Of a DNA stretch of 64,000 nucleotides, positions 19,584 through 27,931 are shown piece by piece. Both the position numbers and the translations under genes were made by a program. The stretch spans positions 186,001 to 250,000 of the forward strand of contig CALGMR010000002.1 of NCBI GenBank assembly GCA_937958815.1. The letters are read 5' to 3'. Each line of letters begins with the position of its first letter. Position 1 is the stretch's first letter. This DNA is from an uncultured Rhizobiaceae group bacterium. GTDB taxonomy: Bacteria > Pseudomonadota > Alphaproteobacteria > Rhizobiales > Rhizobiaceae. The notes under the pieces are model-generated. The model was given only the letters and a program-made list of their open reading frames with translations, had not been told where the DNA came from and searched no databases.

Positions 19584-20879
19584 TTATTCCACTTCTTTCG
19601 GCGGGGTTGGCTTGCGGGTTCCAAAAGTAAGGCCCAGTTCCACGCTTTTGCCGCCGAATTTGTCGCGCACTTTGTCCATTGCGCGTTCTACGGCTGCGCG
19701 TTTTGTTGCCCCTTCATCTATCAAATCTCCTGGATCGGCAGTTTCATCAGATTGAAGGTCGCTGACACCTATTCCCAGAAGACGAAACTTTGTGCCGTCC
19801 AATTCCTTCTCCAGCATTGTGCGACCAACCTGAAACATTTTGTCTGCAAGTTGTGTTGGGTCGGGCAGGGTAGTGTTGCGTGTTCTGCCCTTGAAGTCGG
19901 CGGTTTTCAGTTTCAGCACGACTGTTTGACCCGCGATATGAGACTTTTTCAGCCGTTCGGACACGCGTTCTGCCTGGTTTCGCAGAATGGGAATTAATTT
20001 TTCCGCTGATGAAATGTCGCTGTTGAACGTGGTTTCAGAACTTACGCTTTTTGCGCTGCCACGGGATTCGACCTTGCGATGGTCTTGACCTTTGGACAGG
20101 CGAGACAGGTGAAGACCCATGGAGCCATAGGCGCGAATGAGGTCGGCCTCTTCAATTTTCTGAAGATCGGAAATCATCTTGATATTGTCGCTGTGCAGCT
20201 TTGCTTGCATCACTTTGCCAACGCCCCAAATCAGAGAAACGGGTTGTTGTGACAAGAAGCCATAAGCCTCTTCGGCACCAATGACAGAAAACCCTTTTGG
20301 TTTCTCAAAGTCAGACGCGACCTTTGCCAAAAATTTATTGGGTGCGAGGCCGACTGATATTGAGATGCCAATTTCGGCTTGAACGCGCTGCACGAATTTT
20401 GCCAGTGTGAGAGCAGGAGGGCTGCCATGCAGTTTTTCTGTGCCGGAAAGGTCGAGAAAGGCCTCGTCGATAGACAACGGTTCTACGGACGGTGTCAACG
20501 AGCGCATCATTTCGCGCACCTGTTTGCCGACCTTTGAATAAACGTCCATACGCGGCTTGATCACCACGGCGTGGGGACAGGCTTCCAACGCCTTGAACAT
20601 GGGCATTGCGGAGCGGACACCGTTGATCCGCGCCACATAGCAACATGTGGAGACAACGCCGCGTTTGCCGCCACCAATCAAAACCGGTTTGTCTTCCAAT
20701 TCCGGGTTGTCACGTTTTTCTACGGCCGCATAAAACGCATCGCAGTCTATGTGGGCGAGGGACAAATCATAAAGTTCTTTATGTTGCAGAAGTCGCGGGC
20801 TTCCACAGCGCGTGCATCTTTTGACCATTCGTTGCTGAACAGTCAGGCAATCCCTACAAAATCCATGTTCGCCAATCAT
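19584..20879 (-). CDS. dinB: DNA polymerase IV (Y family)
   Basis: 431-residue translesion polymerase. The palm motif [20 protein letters not shown] and the catalytic [13 protein letters not shown] are intact, followed by the little-finger domain. Before the polymerase core there is a short N-terminal extension with a four-cysteine pattern (CRDC and CTRC), a zinc-ribbon-like addition seen in many rhizobial DinB proteins. There is no recognisable terminal beta-clamp motif I can be sure of. It is the last gene of a DUF3572-HAD-dinB minus-strand operon, 12 bases after the HAD gene. Confidence 0.94.
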   Translation of the reverse strand: MIGEHGFCRDCLTVQQRMVKRCTRCGSPRLLQHKELYDLSLAHIDCDAFYAAVEKRDNPELEDKPVLIGGGKRGVVSTCCYVARINGVRSAMPMFKALEACPHAVVIKPRMDVYSKVGKQVREMMRSLTPSVEPLSIDEAFLDLSGTEKLHGSPPALTLAKFVQRVQAEIGISISVGLAPNKFLAKVASDFEKPKGFSVIGAEEAYGFLSQQPVSLIWGVGKVMQAKLHSDNIKMISDLQKIEEADLIRAYGSMGLHLSRLSKGQDHRKVESRGSAKSVSSETTFNSDISSAEKLIPILRNQAERVSERLKKSHIAGQTVVLKLKTADFKGRTRNTTLPDPTQLADKMFQVGRTMLEKELDGTKFRLLGIGVSDLQSDETADPGDLIDEGATKRAAVERAMDKVRDKFGGKSVELGLTFGTRKPTPPKEVE

Positions 20880-20891
20880 AGGAACAGATTA

Positions 20892-21590
20892 TCATGTTCC
20901 ACTTCCGTTCTCCACCAGAACCGATAAAATTCCGTTTTGAGCCGTGGGCCAATGGCCTGTTGAAAAATGTGCGCCATCAATCTCGCCGGCCAATTCTCTG
21001 AATTCTTCATTGGCCATGAAGTGGAACAATTGTACATCACGCGCACCTTCACGAACCTGTTTCAAGTTCTTGGGCGTATCATCGATAAATCCGACAGGTT
21101 TTGAGCAACGGGATTGAATGATTTCGATTGCAGGAACCTTTGAGCCCGTATTGGTGATGAGCGGGTACGAGATGTTGTTATTTGACAGATAAGAGCGGCG
21201 GATGTCGCCGAATTCATGGGGCATATTGGTCAAGAACACGATGTCGATGTGTTCGTGCAGTCCTTTTAAACCCTCGGCAGCGCCGTCGACGATGCCTTGG
21301 CGCTGGTCTTGTTCTTGAAACAATTGCGTCAAACCAGCCCAAACCTCTTCTTGGGTGGCCTCTGCGCCAGTGTCTTTGTGAAATACATTGCCAGTGAGCT
21401 TGAACGAATGGGATTTCAATTCAAACCCGCGTTCTTTGATGACCGCCACGAATGGGTTCACCAAATGCAAAATCACCTCATCCACGTCGCAGATCAGCAA
21501 CGGGCGGTCGTGTTCTTTTGGACTTGCCCCCAGATAGCCTAACTCTTCGAGTTGGCCGAGGGTTTGGTCGTCAGCTGTACGTTTTTGCAT
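20892..21590 (-). CDS. HAD-like hydrolase
   Basis: 232-residue protein with HAD-type motifs: ICDVDEVIL (motif I, DxDxV, nucleophile Asp then acid/base Asp), FLTNMP (motif II Thr) and GFIDDTPKNLKQV (motif IV acidic pair). Between motifs I and II is a helical cap-like insert. The substrate is not predictable. It directly abuts the stop codon of the upstream DUF3572 gene and precedes dinB by 12 bases. Confidence 0.75.
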   Translation of the reverse strand: MQKRTADDQTLGQLEELGYLGASPKEHDRPLLICDVDEVILHLVNPFVAVIKERGFELKSHSFKLTGNVFHKDTGAEATQEEVWAGLTQLFQEQDQRQGIVDGAAEGLKGLHEHIDIVFLTNMPHEFGDIRRSYLSNNNISYPLITNTGSKVPAIEIIQSRCSKPVGFIDDTPKNLKQVREGARDVQLFHFMANEEFRELAGEIDGAHFSTGHWPTAQNGILSVLVENGSGT

Positions 21591-21881
21591 TTAAAAACCT
21601 GAAATATCCTCGGGCGCCAGCGTGTAGCGTGCCGAGATTATGCTCTCTGGATTGATTTGCGCAGATTCTGTCCACGCCAACAAGTCTGGTTCATGCGATA
21701 AGAAGAAATCCAGTACACCCACGAGAAAATGCTGTTGGGAAGCCGCCGCGCGCATATCGTTGACCAATATGCCTGTGACACCAGAAAATCGCATCAACAG
21801 GTCATCATCAGCTGCGAGATATTGGAATCCTGAGATCGCAATGGTTTCAGCCGCGTCTTGCGTAAGTTTGTGCATGTTCAC
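21591..21881 (-). CDS. DUF3572 family protein
   Basis: 96-residue, mostly helical protein matching DUF3572, a family restricted to alphaproteobacteria. Typical stretches are QDAAETIAISGFQYLA and LLMRFSGVTG. Function is unknown. In relatives it is also found divergent from divK, as here. It is the first gene of the operon with the HAD hydrolase and dinB; its stop codon touches the HAD start codon. Confidence 0.82.
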   Translation of the reverse strand: MNMHKLTQDAAETIAISGFQYLAADDDLLMRFSGVTGILVNDMRAAASQQHFLVGVLDFFLSHEPDLLAWTESAQINPESIISARYTLAPEDISGF

Positions 21882-21986
21882 TAGTCCGTAAGGTTATCGC
21901 AGCTATATTTGTAAATGTTCGAATCAAATTAATGCTGTAGCGGCAGAAAGCCCATCACCAGCTTGGTGTTATCCCAGAGGAAGTTG

Positions 21987-22358
21987 ATGGCCAAGAGAGT
22001 CATGATAGTCGAGGACAATGAGTTGAACATGAAGCTGTTCAATGACCTTCTCGAAGCACAAAAATACGAAACAATCCAAACCAGCAACGGTTTGGAAGCT
22101 CTTGATCTTGCGCGTTTGCACAAGCCAGACCTTATTTTAATGGACATTCAATTGCCTGAAGTTTCGGGGTTGGAAGTTACGAAATGGCTCAAAGAAGACG
22201 ACGAGTTGGCTCGAATTCCCGTTATCGCTGTGACTGCATTTGCCATGAAAGGCGATGAAGAGCGCATCCGCCAAGGTGGTTGTGAAGCGTATATATCAAA
22301 ACCGATTTCAGTGATGAAATTCATTGAAACCGTCAAATCTTATCTTGGTGATGCGTGA
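21987..22358 (+). CDS. divK: DivK single-domain response regulator
   Basis: 123-residue receiver-only regulator, nearly identical in its signature to Caulobacter Div[20 protein letters not shown], phospho-acceptor Asp53 in [13 protein letters not shown], and the Thr/Lys switch residues in VTAFAMKGD and YISKPIS. It relays signals between PleC/DivJ-type kinases and the CtrA pathway that controls division asymmetry. The start at 21987 has AGAGGAAG just upstream. An in-frame extension to 21963 is not supported by the family N-terminus. pleD follows 40 bases later. Confidence 0.95.
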   Translation: MAKRVMIVEDNELNMKLFNDLLEAQKYETIQTSNGLEALDLARLHKPDLILMDIQLPEVSGLEVTKWLKEDDELARIPVIAVTAFAMKGDEERIRQGGCEAYISKPISVMKFIETVKSYLGDA

Positions 22359-22398
22359 CCCCGTGGGGCCGTATGTGCATTTGTTTGGAGTATAATTC

Positions 22399-23775
22399 GT
22401 GACCGCACGTGTTCTTGTTGTTGATGACATCGAAGCAAACGTAAAGCTGCTCCAGGCACGCTTGATGGCCGAGTATTTTGAAGTTTTGACGGCTTCAAAC
22501 GGACCAGAAGCGCTCGAAATTTGTCAGCGCGGCAAATGCGATATTGTGTTGTTGGACGTGATGATGCCAGGAATGGACGGTTATGAAGTCTGCAAAAGAT
22601 TGAAGGCAAACCGTAAGACCGCGCATTTGCCGGTGATTATGGTCACCGCTCTGGACCAGCCTTCCGACAAAGTGAAAGGTTTGGAAGCAGGCGCTGATGA
22701 TTTTCTGTCCAAACCCATCAATGACCTTGCACTGCAAACCCGCGTGAAAAGCCTGGCACGTCTCAAAATGGCGACTGATGAGCTTCATTTGCGTGTTTCT
22801 ACAGGGCACGAACTGGGTCTGGATAACATTTCGGAGTCAAACATCGGGCTGCCATCTGACCATGCTGGTCGCGTGCTCGTGGTAGACGACCGTGCTCCAT
22901 CTTATGAAGCTATGGTGTCCGCGCTGGGCAGTATTCACACGGTGACGGTTGTGACCAACCCGCAGGAAGCTTTGTTTCGTGCCGCTGACGAGAGTTTCGA
23001 CTTGGTGATTATTTCACTGGCTATAGAGAATTTTGACGCTCTTCGATTGTGCTCTCAGCTGCGTTCGTTGGACCGTACGCGTCTGGTTCCCTTGCTTCTT
23101 GTGGCAAATGAAGGTGATGAGGCATCTCTCATACGTGGCATTGATTTGGGTGTGAATGATTATATTAACAGACCAGTTGAGAAAAATGAGCTAATAGCTC
23201 GCTCTAAAACACAAATTCGTCGTAAGAGATTGAATGATCAGTTGCGGGAAAGTGTTCAGACCACCATGGAAATGGCGGTGAAGGATTCGCTGACCGGATT
23301 GAACAATCGTCGCTATTTTGATTCTCATTCGGAGAATCTCATCAATAAAGCAATTGTTGGTGAAAAGCCGTTGTCATTGGTCGTCTTCGATATCGATTTC
23401 TTCAAAAACGTGAATGACACTTATGGCCATTTGGCAGGCGATGATATTTTGAAGAATTTTGCTTCACGACTGAACAAAAATGTACGCTCTGAAGATCTTG
23501 CCTGTCGCTTTGGTGGCGAGGAATTTGTCATCGCCATGCCGGAAACGGATGTAGCGTTGGCCTATGTGGTTGCGGATCGTATGCGTCGCGAAATTGCGGC
23601 ACACCCGTTCTTGATTGATGGTGGAAAGCAACAAATCTCGGTCACTGTGAGTGCTGGCGTTTCTTCGCTGCAGGGTAGGGATGACACCATTGAAGGGATG
23701 ATAAAACGGGCCGATGAAGCGCTTTATCAAGCGAAGAGATCGGGACGTAATCAGGTTATTGCCGACGCCGCATAA
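22399..23775 (+). CDS. pleD: PleD diguanylate cyclase response regulator
   Basis: 458 residues in the PleD layout: REC1 with Asp53 (LLDVMMPGMDGYE), an adaptor receiver REC2 (about 155-280), and a C-terminal GGDEF domain. The active-site loop is GGEEF at 372-376. The allosteric inhibition site RxxD (R363-D366) lies five residues before it, so product inhibition by c-di-GMP is expected. It makes c-di-GMP in response to phosphorylation and controls the motile-to-sessile transition. Start is GTG. It forms the classic divK-pleD pair. Confidence 0.96.
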   Translation: MTARVLVVDDIEANVKLLQARLMAEYFEVLTASNGPEALEICQRGKCDIVLLDVMMPGMDGYEVCKRLKANRKTAHLPVIMVTALDQPSDKVKGLEAGADDFLSKPINDLALQTRVKSLARLKMATDELHLRVSTGHELGLDNISESNIGLPSDHAGRVLVVDDRAPSYEAMVSALGSIHTVTVVTNPQEALFRAADESFDLVIISLAIENFDALRLCSQLRSLDRTRLVPLLLVANEGDEASLIRGIDLGVNDYINRPVEKNELIARSKTQIRRKRLNDQLRESVQTTMEMAVKDSLTGLNNRRYFDSHSENLINKAIVGEKPLSLVVFDIDFFKNVNDTYGHLAGDDILKNFASRLNKNVRSEDLACRFGGEEFVIAMPETDVALAYVVADRMRREIAAHPFLIDGGKQQISVTVSAGVSSLQGRDDTIEGMIKRADEALYQAKRSGRNQVIADAA

Positions 23776-23831
23776 ACCTTGTTTGTTTAGGTTAAGTGTT
23801 TACTACCATTACGACTTTCAGCTTTGAGGCC

Positions 23832-23860
23832 TTGAGTCCCGTCGACGTTTGCGCGATTTA
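23832..23860 (+). promoter_or_regulatory. Promoter candidate for a small RNA
   Basis: TTGAGT (23832-23837) and GATTTA (23855-23860) separated by 17 bases give a sigma-70-like -35/-10 pair. A start around 23867 would coincide with the first base of the ACAGAA hairpin arm. Confidence 0.4.
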
Positions 23861-23866
23861 GAATGC

Positions 23867-24055
23867 ACAGAAGAGAACGGCTTACGTTCGTTCTGTATGC
23901 TTCGTTTTGAGCTCGGGCCCGCCGCATCACCTGAGCTCGCGAGGTTTCCGGTTGGTTGTGTGAAACTGCCTCCTCGTATTTTCGCACGCCAACCGGTTCT
24001 ATTTAGTTTGAAGTGTTAAAACGAAAAAAGGCCGCTCAATGGAGCGGCCTTTTTT
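23867..24055 (+). ncRNA. Candidate structured small RNA with anti-Shine-Dalgarno loop
   Basis: About 189 bases with promoter, hairpins and terminator in order. Hairpin 1: ACAGAA (23867-23872) / TTCTGT (23891-23896), continued by GAACG/CGTTC around a GCTTA loop. Hairpin 2: CCGGTTGG (23948-23955) / CCAACCGG (23989-23996), extended by GTGTGAAA (23958-23965) / TTTCGCAC (23980-23987, one G-U pair), with a 14-base loop that exposes CCTCCTC. Terminator: GGCCGCTC/GAGCGGCC plus T6. Exposed CCUCCUC loops are known from alphaproteobacterial trans-acting sRNAs (the alpha-r14/NfeR1 and 'cuckoo' types), which base-pair with ribosome binding sites. Assignment to a known family cannot be made by eye. Confidence 0.5.
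24024..24055. terminator. Bidirectional intrinsic terminator
   Basis: Perfect 8-base stem GGCCGCTC (24030-24037) / GAGCGGCC (24042-24049) with an AATG loop, flanked by A6 on the left and T6 on the right. It can end rpmG transcription on the minus strand and the small RNA (or pleD) on the plus strand. Confidence 0.9.
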
Positions 24056-24077
24056 CATCGTCAGTTAAACCCAAGTG

Positions 24078-24245
24078 TTACTTGATTTTGCCTTCTTTGA
24101 ATTCCACGTGCTTTTTTGCAACGGGATCATATTTACGCATTGTGAGCTTTTCAGTCATGGTGCGTGAATTCTTTTTGGCGACATAATAGAAGCCAGTGTC
24201 AGCTGTCGAGTTCAGCTTCACCTTGATGGTGGTTGCCTTAGCCAT
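24078..24245 (-). CDS. rpmG: Ribosomal protein bL33
   Basis: 55-residue 50S subunit protein bL33, beginning [19 protein letters not shown] and ending in the family-typical VEFKEGKIK. It lacks the CxxC zinc pairs of the C+ form, so it is the zinc-independent type normal in proteobacteria. ATG 24245 is preceded by AAGGAATAAG. The frame runs further upstream but that part is not ribosomal. It is followed by a strong terminator. Confidence 0.96.
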   Translation of the reverse strand: MAKATTIKVKLNSTADTGFYYVAKKNSRTMTEKLTMRKYDPVAKKHVEFKEGKIK

Positions 24246-24380
24246 GGTCTTATTCCTTGAGAATTTTGGAGAAGGTTCACACCAGTGACCTTCGTTGGGA
24301 AGGTATCTAAGGGATGTGCTTTGAAAGTCAAGGCCGAAGCTGCACCTTGGCGCTCCAAATGCGATCAAGTTCGCGACGTC

Positions 24381-25154
24381 CTAAATCAAATCTCTCTGGA
24401 AGGTCTTTCCTTTGAGATGAAAGAAGGGAAGTTGTGTTTCTGGACGCAGTTTTGGGTCGCGTGTCAGCCGATCTTTCAGTTCTTTAAGCACAGTCACGGT
24501 AATTACGGGCAGTTCCAAATTCATCGCTTCATCGATTGTGAGCCAGTGGAGGTCTTGCAGTTCACCCGACGGCCCTGTGCCTTCGGGCAAGCGATGTGCA
24601 ATATGTTCCACCTGCGTGGCAAAAAACCAAGCATCGAAGCGGCGCGTGCGACCAGGGGGCGTGATGGCGCGGGCAACCAAACGCAAGTGATCCAATGTTG
24701 GCGTCACGCCGAGATTTGAGAAGGCTTTCCAATCTTCGTGTCGTGCTTCAAAGCCGGCATCATCTTTTTCGCCCAACAGGAGACCTGCTTCCTCGTAGGT
24801 CTCACGAATAGAAGCAAGCGCCAAAGCGCGGGCGCGTCGGTTGGTGGGTTTTCCGCGAAGTGTGCGAACGATTTTGTCTTCAATAACGGGATGAAGTTCA
24901 CTGCTTGCAGCGACCGAACCATCGAACCGATCAACACGACCACCGGGGAAAACAAACAGGCCCGGCATGAACTTGTGGCCTTCATGGCGACGACCCATGA
25001 GCATTTTAGCGTTAGGGCCTTCGCCGTCCAGAATGATCAGCGTTGATGCATCTTTGGGCGGCATATTGGGGCTGCGTTTCGACCCGTCTCGCGCACCCGC
25101 TTCTTCCATCTCGTCGCGGGTCATTCCAATTTTTAAGCCTGTCTTTTCGTTCAC
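24381..25154 (-). CDS. Nudix hydrolase, NUDT19-like
   Basis: 257-residue Nudix-fold protein. The Nudix helix reads ASIRETYEEAGLLLG, retaining the RExxEExG core that binds Mg. The Gly and first Glu of the full consensus are not evident, as in the NUDT19-type subgroup with RALALASIRET. An N-terminal strand region (STLIILDGEGPNAKMLMGRRHEGHKFMPGLFVFPGGRVD) fits that group, which includes CoA diphosphatases; substrate is unproven. It starts at GTG 25154, which overlaps the DUF983 stop (GTGA), in a topA-rnr-DUF983-Nudix operon. Confidence 0.85.
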   Translation of the reverse strand: MNEKTGLKIGMTRDEMEEAGARDGSKRSPNMPPKDASTLIILDGEGPNAKMLMGRRHEGHKFMPGLFVFPGGRVDRFDGSVAASSELHPVIEDKIVRTLRGKPTNRRARALALASIRETYEEAGLLLGEKDDAGFEARHEDWKAFSNLGVTPTLDHLRLVARAITPPGRTRRFDAWFFATQVEHIAHRLPEGTGPSGELQDLHWLTIDEAMNLELPVITVTVLKELKDRLTRDPKLRPETQLPFFHLKGKTFQRDLI

Positions 25155-25558
25155 GCTTCTTCTTCTCCGCCAAAGCCGAACATCCGCACAGCCCATTGCA
25201 TGCCCACTACGCCACCTTTGACAGGTTGCATCAACCCTAAAGTCATCACAGTGGCGAGCGGAATCCACACCAAAAGATGTGTGGTAAGAGACCATTGCGT
25301 TCGCGCTTCAACGATCATCAGCAATGTCACTATGACATGCCCAACAATGGTGATTGTGATGTAGGGTGGGAAGTCCTGTGCCCGTTCGTGGTGCAGTTCT
25401 TCGCCACAATGCTTGCACGTTGGCGTGACTTTCAACCATTTCTCGAACAGCTTGCCTTCACCGCATTTGGGGCATTTGCATTTAATGCCTTTCCAAATCG
25501 CAGGGCGAACTGCGCGTTTTGCTTGTTCAGCATCTGTCAGGATTTCCACACCACTCAT
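25151..25558 (-). CDS. DUF983 family zinc-ribbon membrane protein
   Basis: 135-residue protein. A cytosolic zinc-ribbon-like part has two cysteine pairs (CPKCGEGKLF and CKHCGEE, with a further Cys just before the first). It is followed by two transmembrane helices (about 68-86 and 90-110) and an acidic tail. It belongs to DUF983, an alphaproteobacterial family of unknown function that typically sits beside rnr and the Nudix gene, as here. It starts 8 bases after the rnr stop. Confidence 0.88.
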   Translation of the reverse strand: MSGVEILTDAEQAKRAVRPAIWKGIKCKCPKCGEGKLFEKWLKVTPTCKHCGEELHHERAQDFPPYITITIVGHVIVTLLMIVEARTQWSLTTHLLVWIPLATVMTLGLMQPVKGGVVGMQWAVRMFGFGGEEEA

Positions 25559-25566
25559 ATTGCGTC

Positions 25567-27861
25567 CTATCGCTTCCCAAATTTCTTGTTGCGCTTTGCA
25601 CGACGTGGGCGTCCTGATGGAGATCCCGGTCGGCTGCGTTTGGAGCGTGGCAAACCCTTGGATTCGCGTCCTTCACTGACCATTTCAAACCTCAATGCGC
25701 CCGCCACAGGTTGCGCTTCAACCAGTTTGACGTCCACCAAATCGCCCATCTGATACATAAGGTTTGAATGTTCGCCAGTCACCGAGCGATTTGTCTCATC
25801 AAACACGAAATAATCGTCACCCAAAAGCGAGATTGGAATGAAGCCATCGGCTCCCGTTTCGTTCAAAGTGACAAACAATCCTGCGCGGGTGACGCCGTTG
25901 ATGCGACCTGCGAACTGGGCGCCAATCTGGGTCGACATGTGAGTGGCGATCAAACGGTCGACAGTTTGACGTTCTGCCATCATGGCGCGGCGTTCCGTGT
26001 CCGAAATTTCCTGCGCGATCACATCCAGGCGCTCTTCCTCTTGTGGAGAGATGCCGCCATCCCCAAGCGACAGTGAACCCACCAAAGCGCGGTGCACGAT
26101 CAAATCCGCATATCGGCGAATAGGAGATGTGAAATGGGCGTATTTCTTCAGGTTTAAGCCAAAGTGACCAATGTTGGATGGATTGTATTCCGCTTGACTT
26201 TGCGAACGGAGAACAACTTGGTTGACCAGTTCTTCATTGTCCTTGTCTTTCACCTGTTCCAAGATTCCGTTGAAACTTGCGGGTTTCAATTGTCCCGATT
26301 TGGCCAATGGTATGGACATTGATTTCAGGAAATCTCGAAGGCTTTCCAGTTTTGCCAAAGAAGGCTGGTCGTGAATGCGGTAAATCAGTGGTTGTTTGCG
26401 TTTTTCAAGAGTTTCCGCCGCCGCTACGTTGGCCTGAATCATGAATTCTTCGACCAATTTATGCGCATCAAGGCGAGGGGGAACGACAACGCGGTCTACG
26501 CCACCATTTTCGTTTAAGAGGATTTTGCGCTCTGGCATGTCCAATTCAAGTGGCTGACGGTAGTCACGTCCTCGTTTCAAAACCTCATACGCCGCCCAGA
26601 GCGGCTTTAGAACGGGTTCTAACCATTGTTCGGCGCGTGGAGCGTCTTTTCCGTCTATCGCGTCCTGAGCCTCTTCGTAAGCCAAGCGCACGTGAGAATT
26701 CATCATGATGCGGTGGAACGTGTGGCGCAGCTTGCGACCATCGGCTGCAAATGTCATGCGAACGGCAAGAGCAGGGCGGTCTACTTTTTCTTTCAAAGAG
26801 CAAAGGTCGGTCGATATACGCTCTGGCAACATGGGCACAACACGGTCTGGGAAGTAGACAGAGTTGCCGCGCAATTGTGCTTCTTTGTCCATCGCCGAGG
26901 TGGGGCGAACGTACCAAGATACATCTGCAATTGCGACAACCGCGATCATTCCCCCTTCGTTTGTGGGTTCGTCATCGGGATAGGCATAGATTGCGTCATC
27001 GTGGTCTTTCGCATCAGCAGGGTCGATCGTGATCAGTGGCATATCGCGCCAATCTTCACGCGATTTCATATCTGCCTCACCAGCCCGCTCTGCTTGCTGG
27101 ATGACTTCATCGGGGAAGGTTGTGGGAATATTGTGCTCATGCAGTGCAATGAGTGAAATCGCCTTTTCGGTGTTCATGTCACCGATGACTTTTTCAATTT
27201 TTGCCTGCTGCAAACCATGGACCTTGTTGCCCACTGTGGAGACTTCCACGAGATCACCGGGTTTGGCGTCCCCCAGATTTTTCTCATGCACCATGAGTTC
27301 GTTTTGCTTGCGGTTTGATGGTTCAATACGCGCCACAAAACCCTTTTCTGGCTTTGCCTCCATGCGCAATACACCCAAAGTTGTGCCGCGCTGACGGTCG
27401 AGAACTTTCATCACCTTGCCGCGCGGTGAGCCTTTGGGCGGAATGTTGATCCGCGCCAAAACACGATCACCAACACCAGCTGTGGGAGATTTTGAGCGGG
27501 GATGATTTACAATGCTGACAACTGGCACTTTGCCGTCTGTTTCCTCGTCCCATTCTACAGGACGCGCCAACAAGCCGCCTTCACGGTCGCGGGCAGTGAT
27601 GTCGAGCACGGTGACATTGGGCAGTGAACCGGGTTTGGCGAACCGTTTGCCACGTTTCTTGATCAAACCATCGCCTTGGAGCTCTTTCAACATGGCTTTA
27701 AGCGCGATTTTTTGCTGTCCTTTTAGGCCAAATGCGCGCGCGATTTCGCGCTTGCCGCTCATGTCTGGATTTTCTTCCAGAAATTTCAAGACGGTGTCTT
27801 TGTTCGGCAAATGCGAAGGTTTGCCTTTGTTCTTGTCAGTCGGACGTGCAGATTTTGCCAC
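25567..27861 (-). CDS. rnr: Ribonuclease R
   Basis: 764-residue 3'-5' exoribonuclease that degrades structured RNA and takes part in mRNA and rRNA quality control. It has an N-terminal winged-helix (about 20-75), cold-shock domains, and an RNB catalytic domain with the four-Asp motif (TIDPADAKDHDDAIYA). RRYADLIVHRALVG is the other RNB signature, followed by an S1 domain and a short basic tail rich in Arg/Lys. Start is a GTG codon. It follows topA by 70 bases. Confidence 0.95.
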   Translation of the reverse strand: MAKSARPTDKNKGKPSHLPNKDTVLKFLEENPDMSGKREIARAFGLKGQQKIALKAMLKELQGDGLIKKRGKRFAKPGSLPNVTVLDITARDREGGLLARPVEWDEETDGKVPVVSIVNHPRSKSPTAGVGDRVLARINIPPKGSPRGKVMKVLDRQRGTTLGVLRMEAKPEKGFVARIEPSNRKQNELMVHEKNLGDAKPGDLVEVSTVGNKVHGLQQAKIEKVIGDMNTEKAISLIALHEHNIPTTFPDEVIQQAERAGEADMKSREDWRDMPLITIDPADAKDHDDAIYAYPDDEPTNEGGMIAVVAIADVSWYVRPTSAMDKEAQLRGNSVYFPDRVVPMLPERISTDLCSLKEKVDRPALAVRMTFAADGRKLRHTFHRIMMNSHVRLAYEEAQDAIDGKDAPRAEQWLEPVLKPLWAAYEVLKRGRDYRQPLELDMPERKILLNENGGVDRVVVPPRLDAHKLVEEFMIQANVAAAETLEKRKQPLIYRIHDQPSLAKLESLRDFLKSMSIPLAKSGQLKPASFNGILEQVKDKDNEELVNQVVLRSQSQAEYNPSNIGHFGLNLKKYAHFTSPIRRYADLIVHRALVGSLSLGDGGISPQEEERLDVIAQEISDTERRAMMAERQTVDRLIATHMSTQIGAQFAGRINGVTRAGLFVTLNETGADGFIPISLLGDDYFVFDETNRSVTGEHSNLMYQMGDLVDVKLVEAQPVAGALRFEMVSEGRESKGLPRSKRSRPGSPSGRPRRAKRNKKFGKR

Positions 27862-27931
27862 TTAGGGTGCTTTCAGGTTGGTGTCTGCACCCGAAGTGAT
27901 TGGCCAAAAAGCCAAGAGAGCAGAACGAAAT

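Larger units (their letters stand above)
23776..24077. other. Intergenic region between pleD and rpmG
   Basis: 302 bases without a coding sequence. The region is not empty: it holds a promoter-like pair (23832-23860), several strong hairpins, and a bidirectional terminator (24024-24055). These together suggest a structured small RNA on the plus strand, listed separately. Confidence 0.6.

Noticed and set aside
23787-23987. 66-residue minus-strand frame in the pleD-rpmG gap
   Set aside because: No ribosome binding site at the right place, no family resemblance, and it covers the conserved-looking hairpins of the candidate small RNA.
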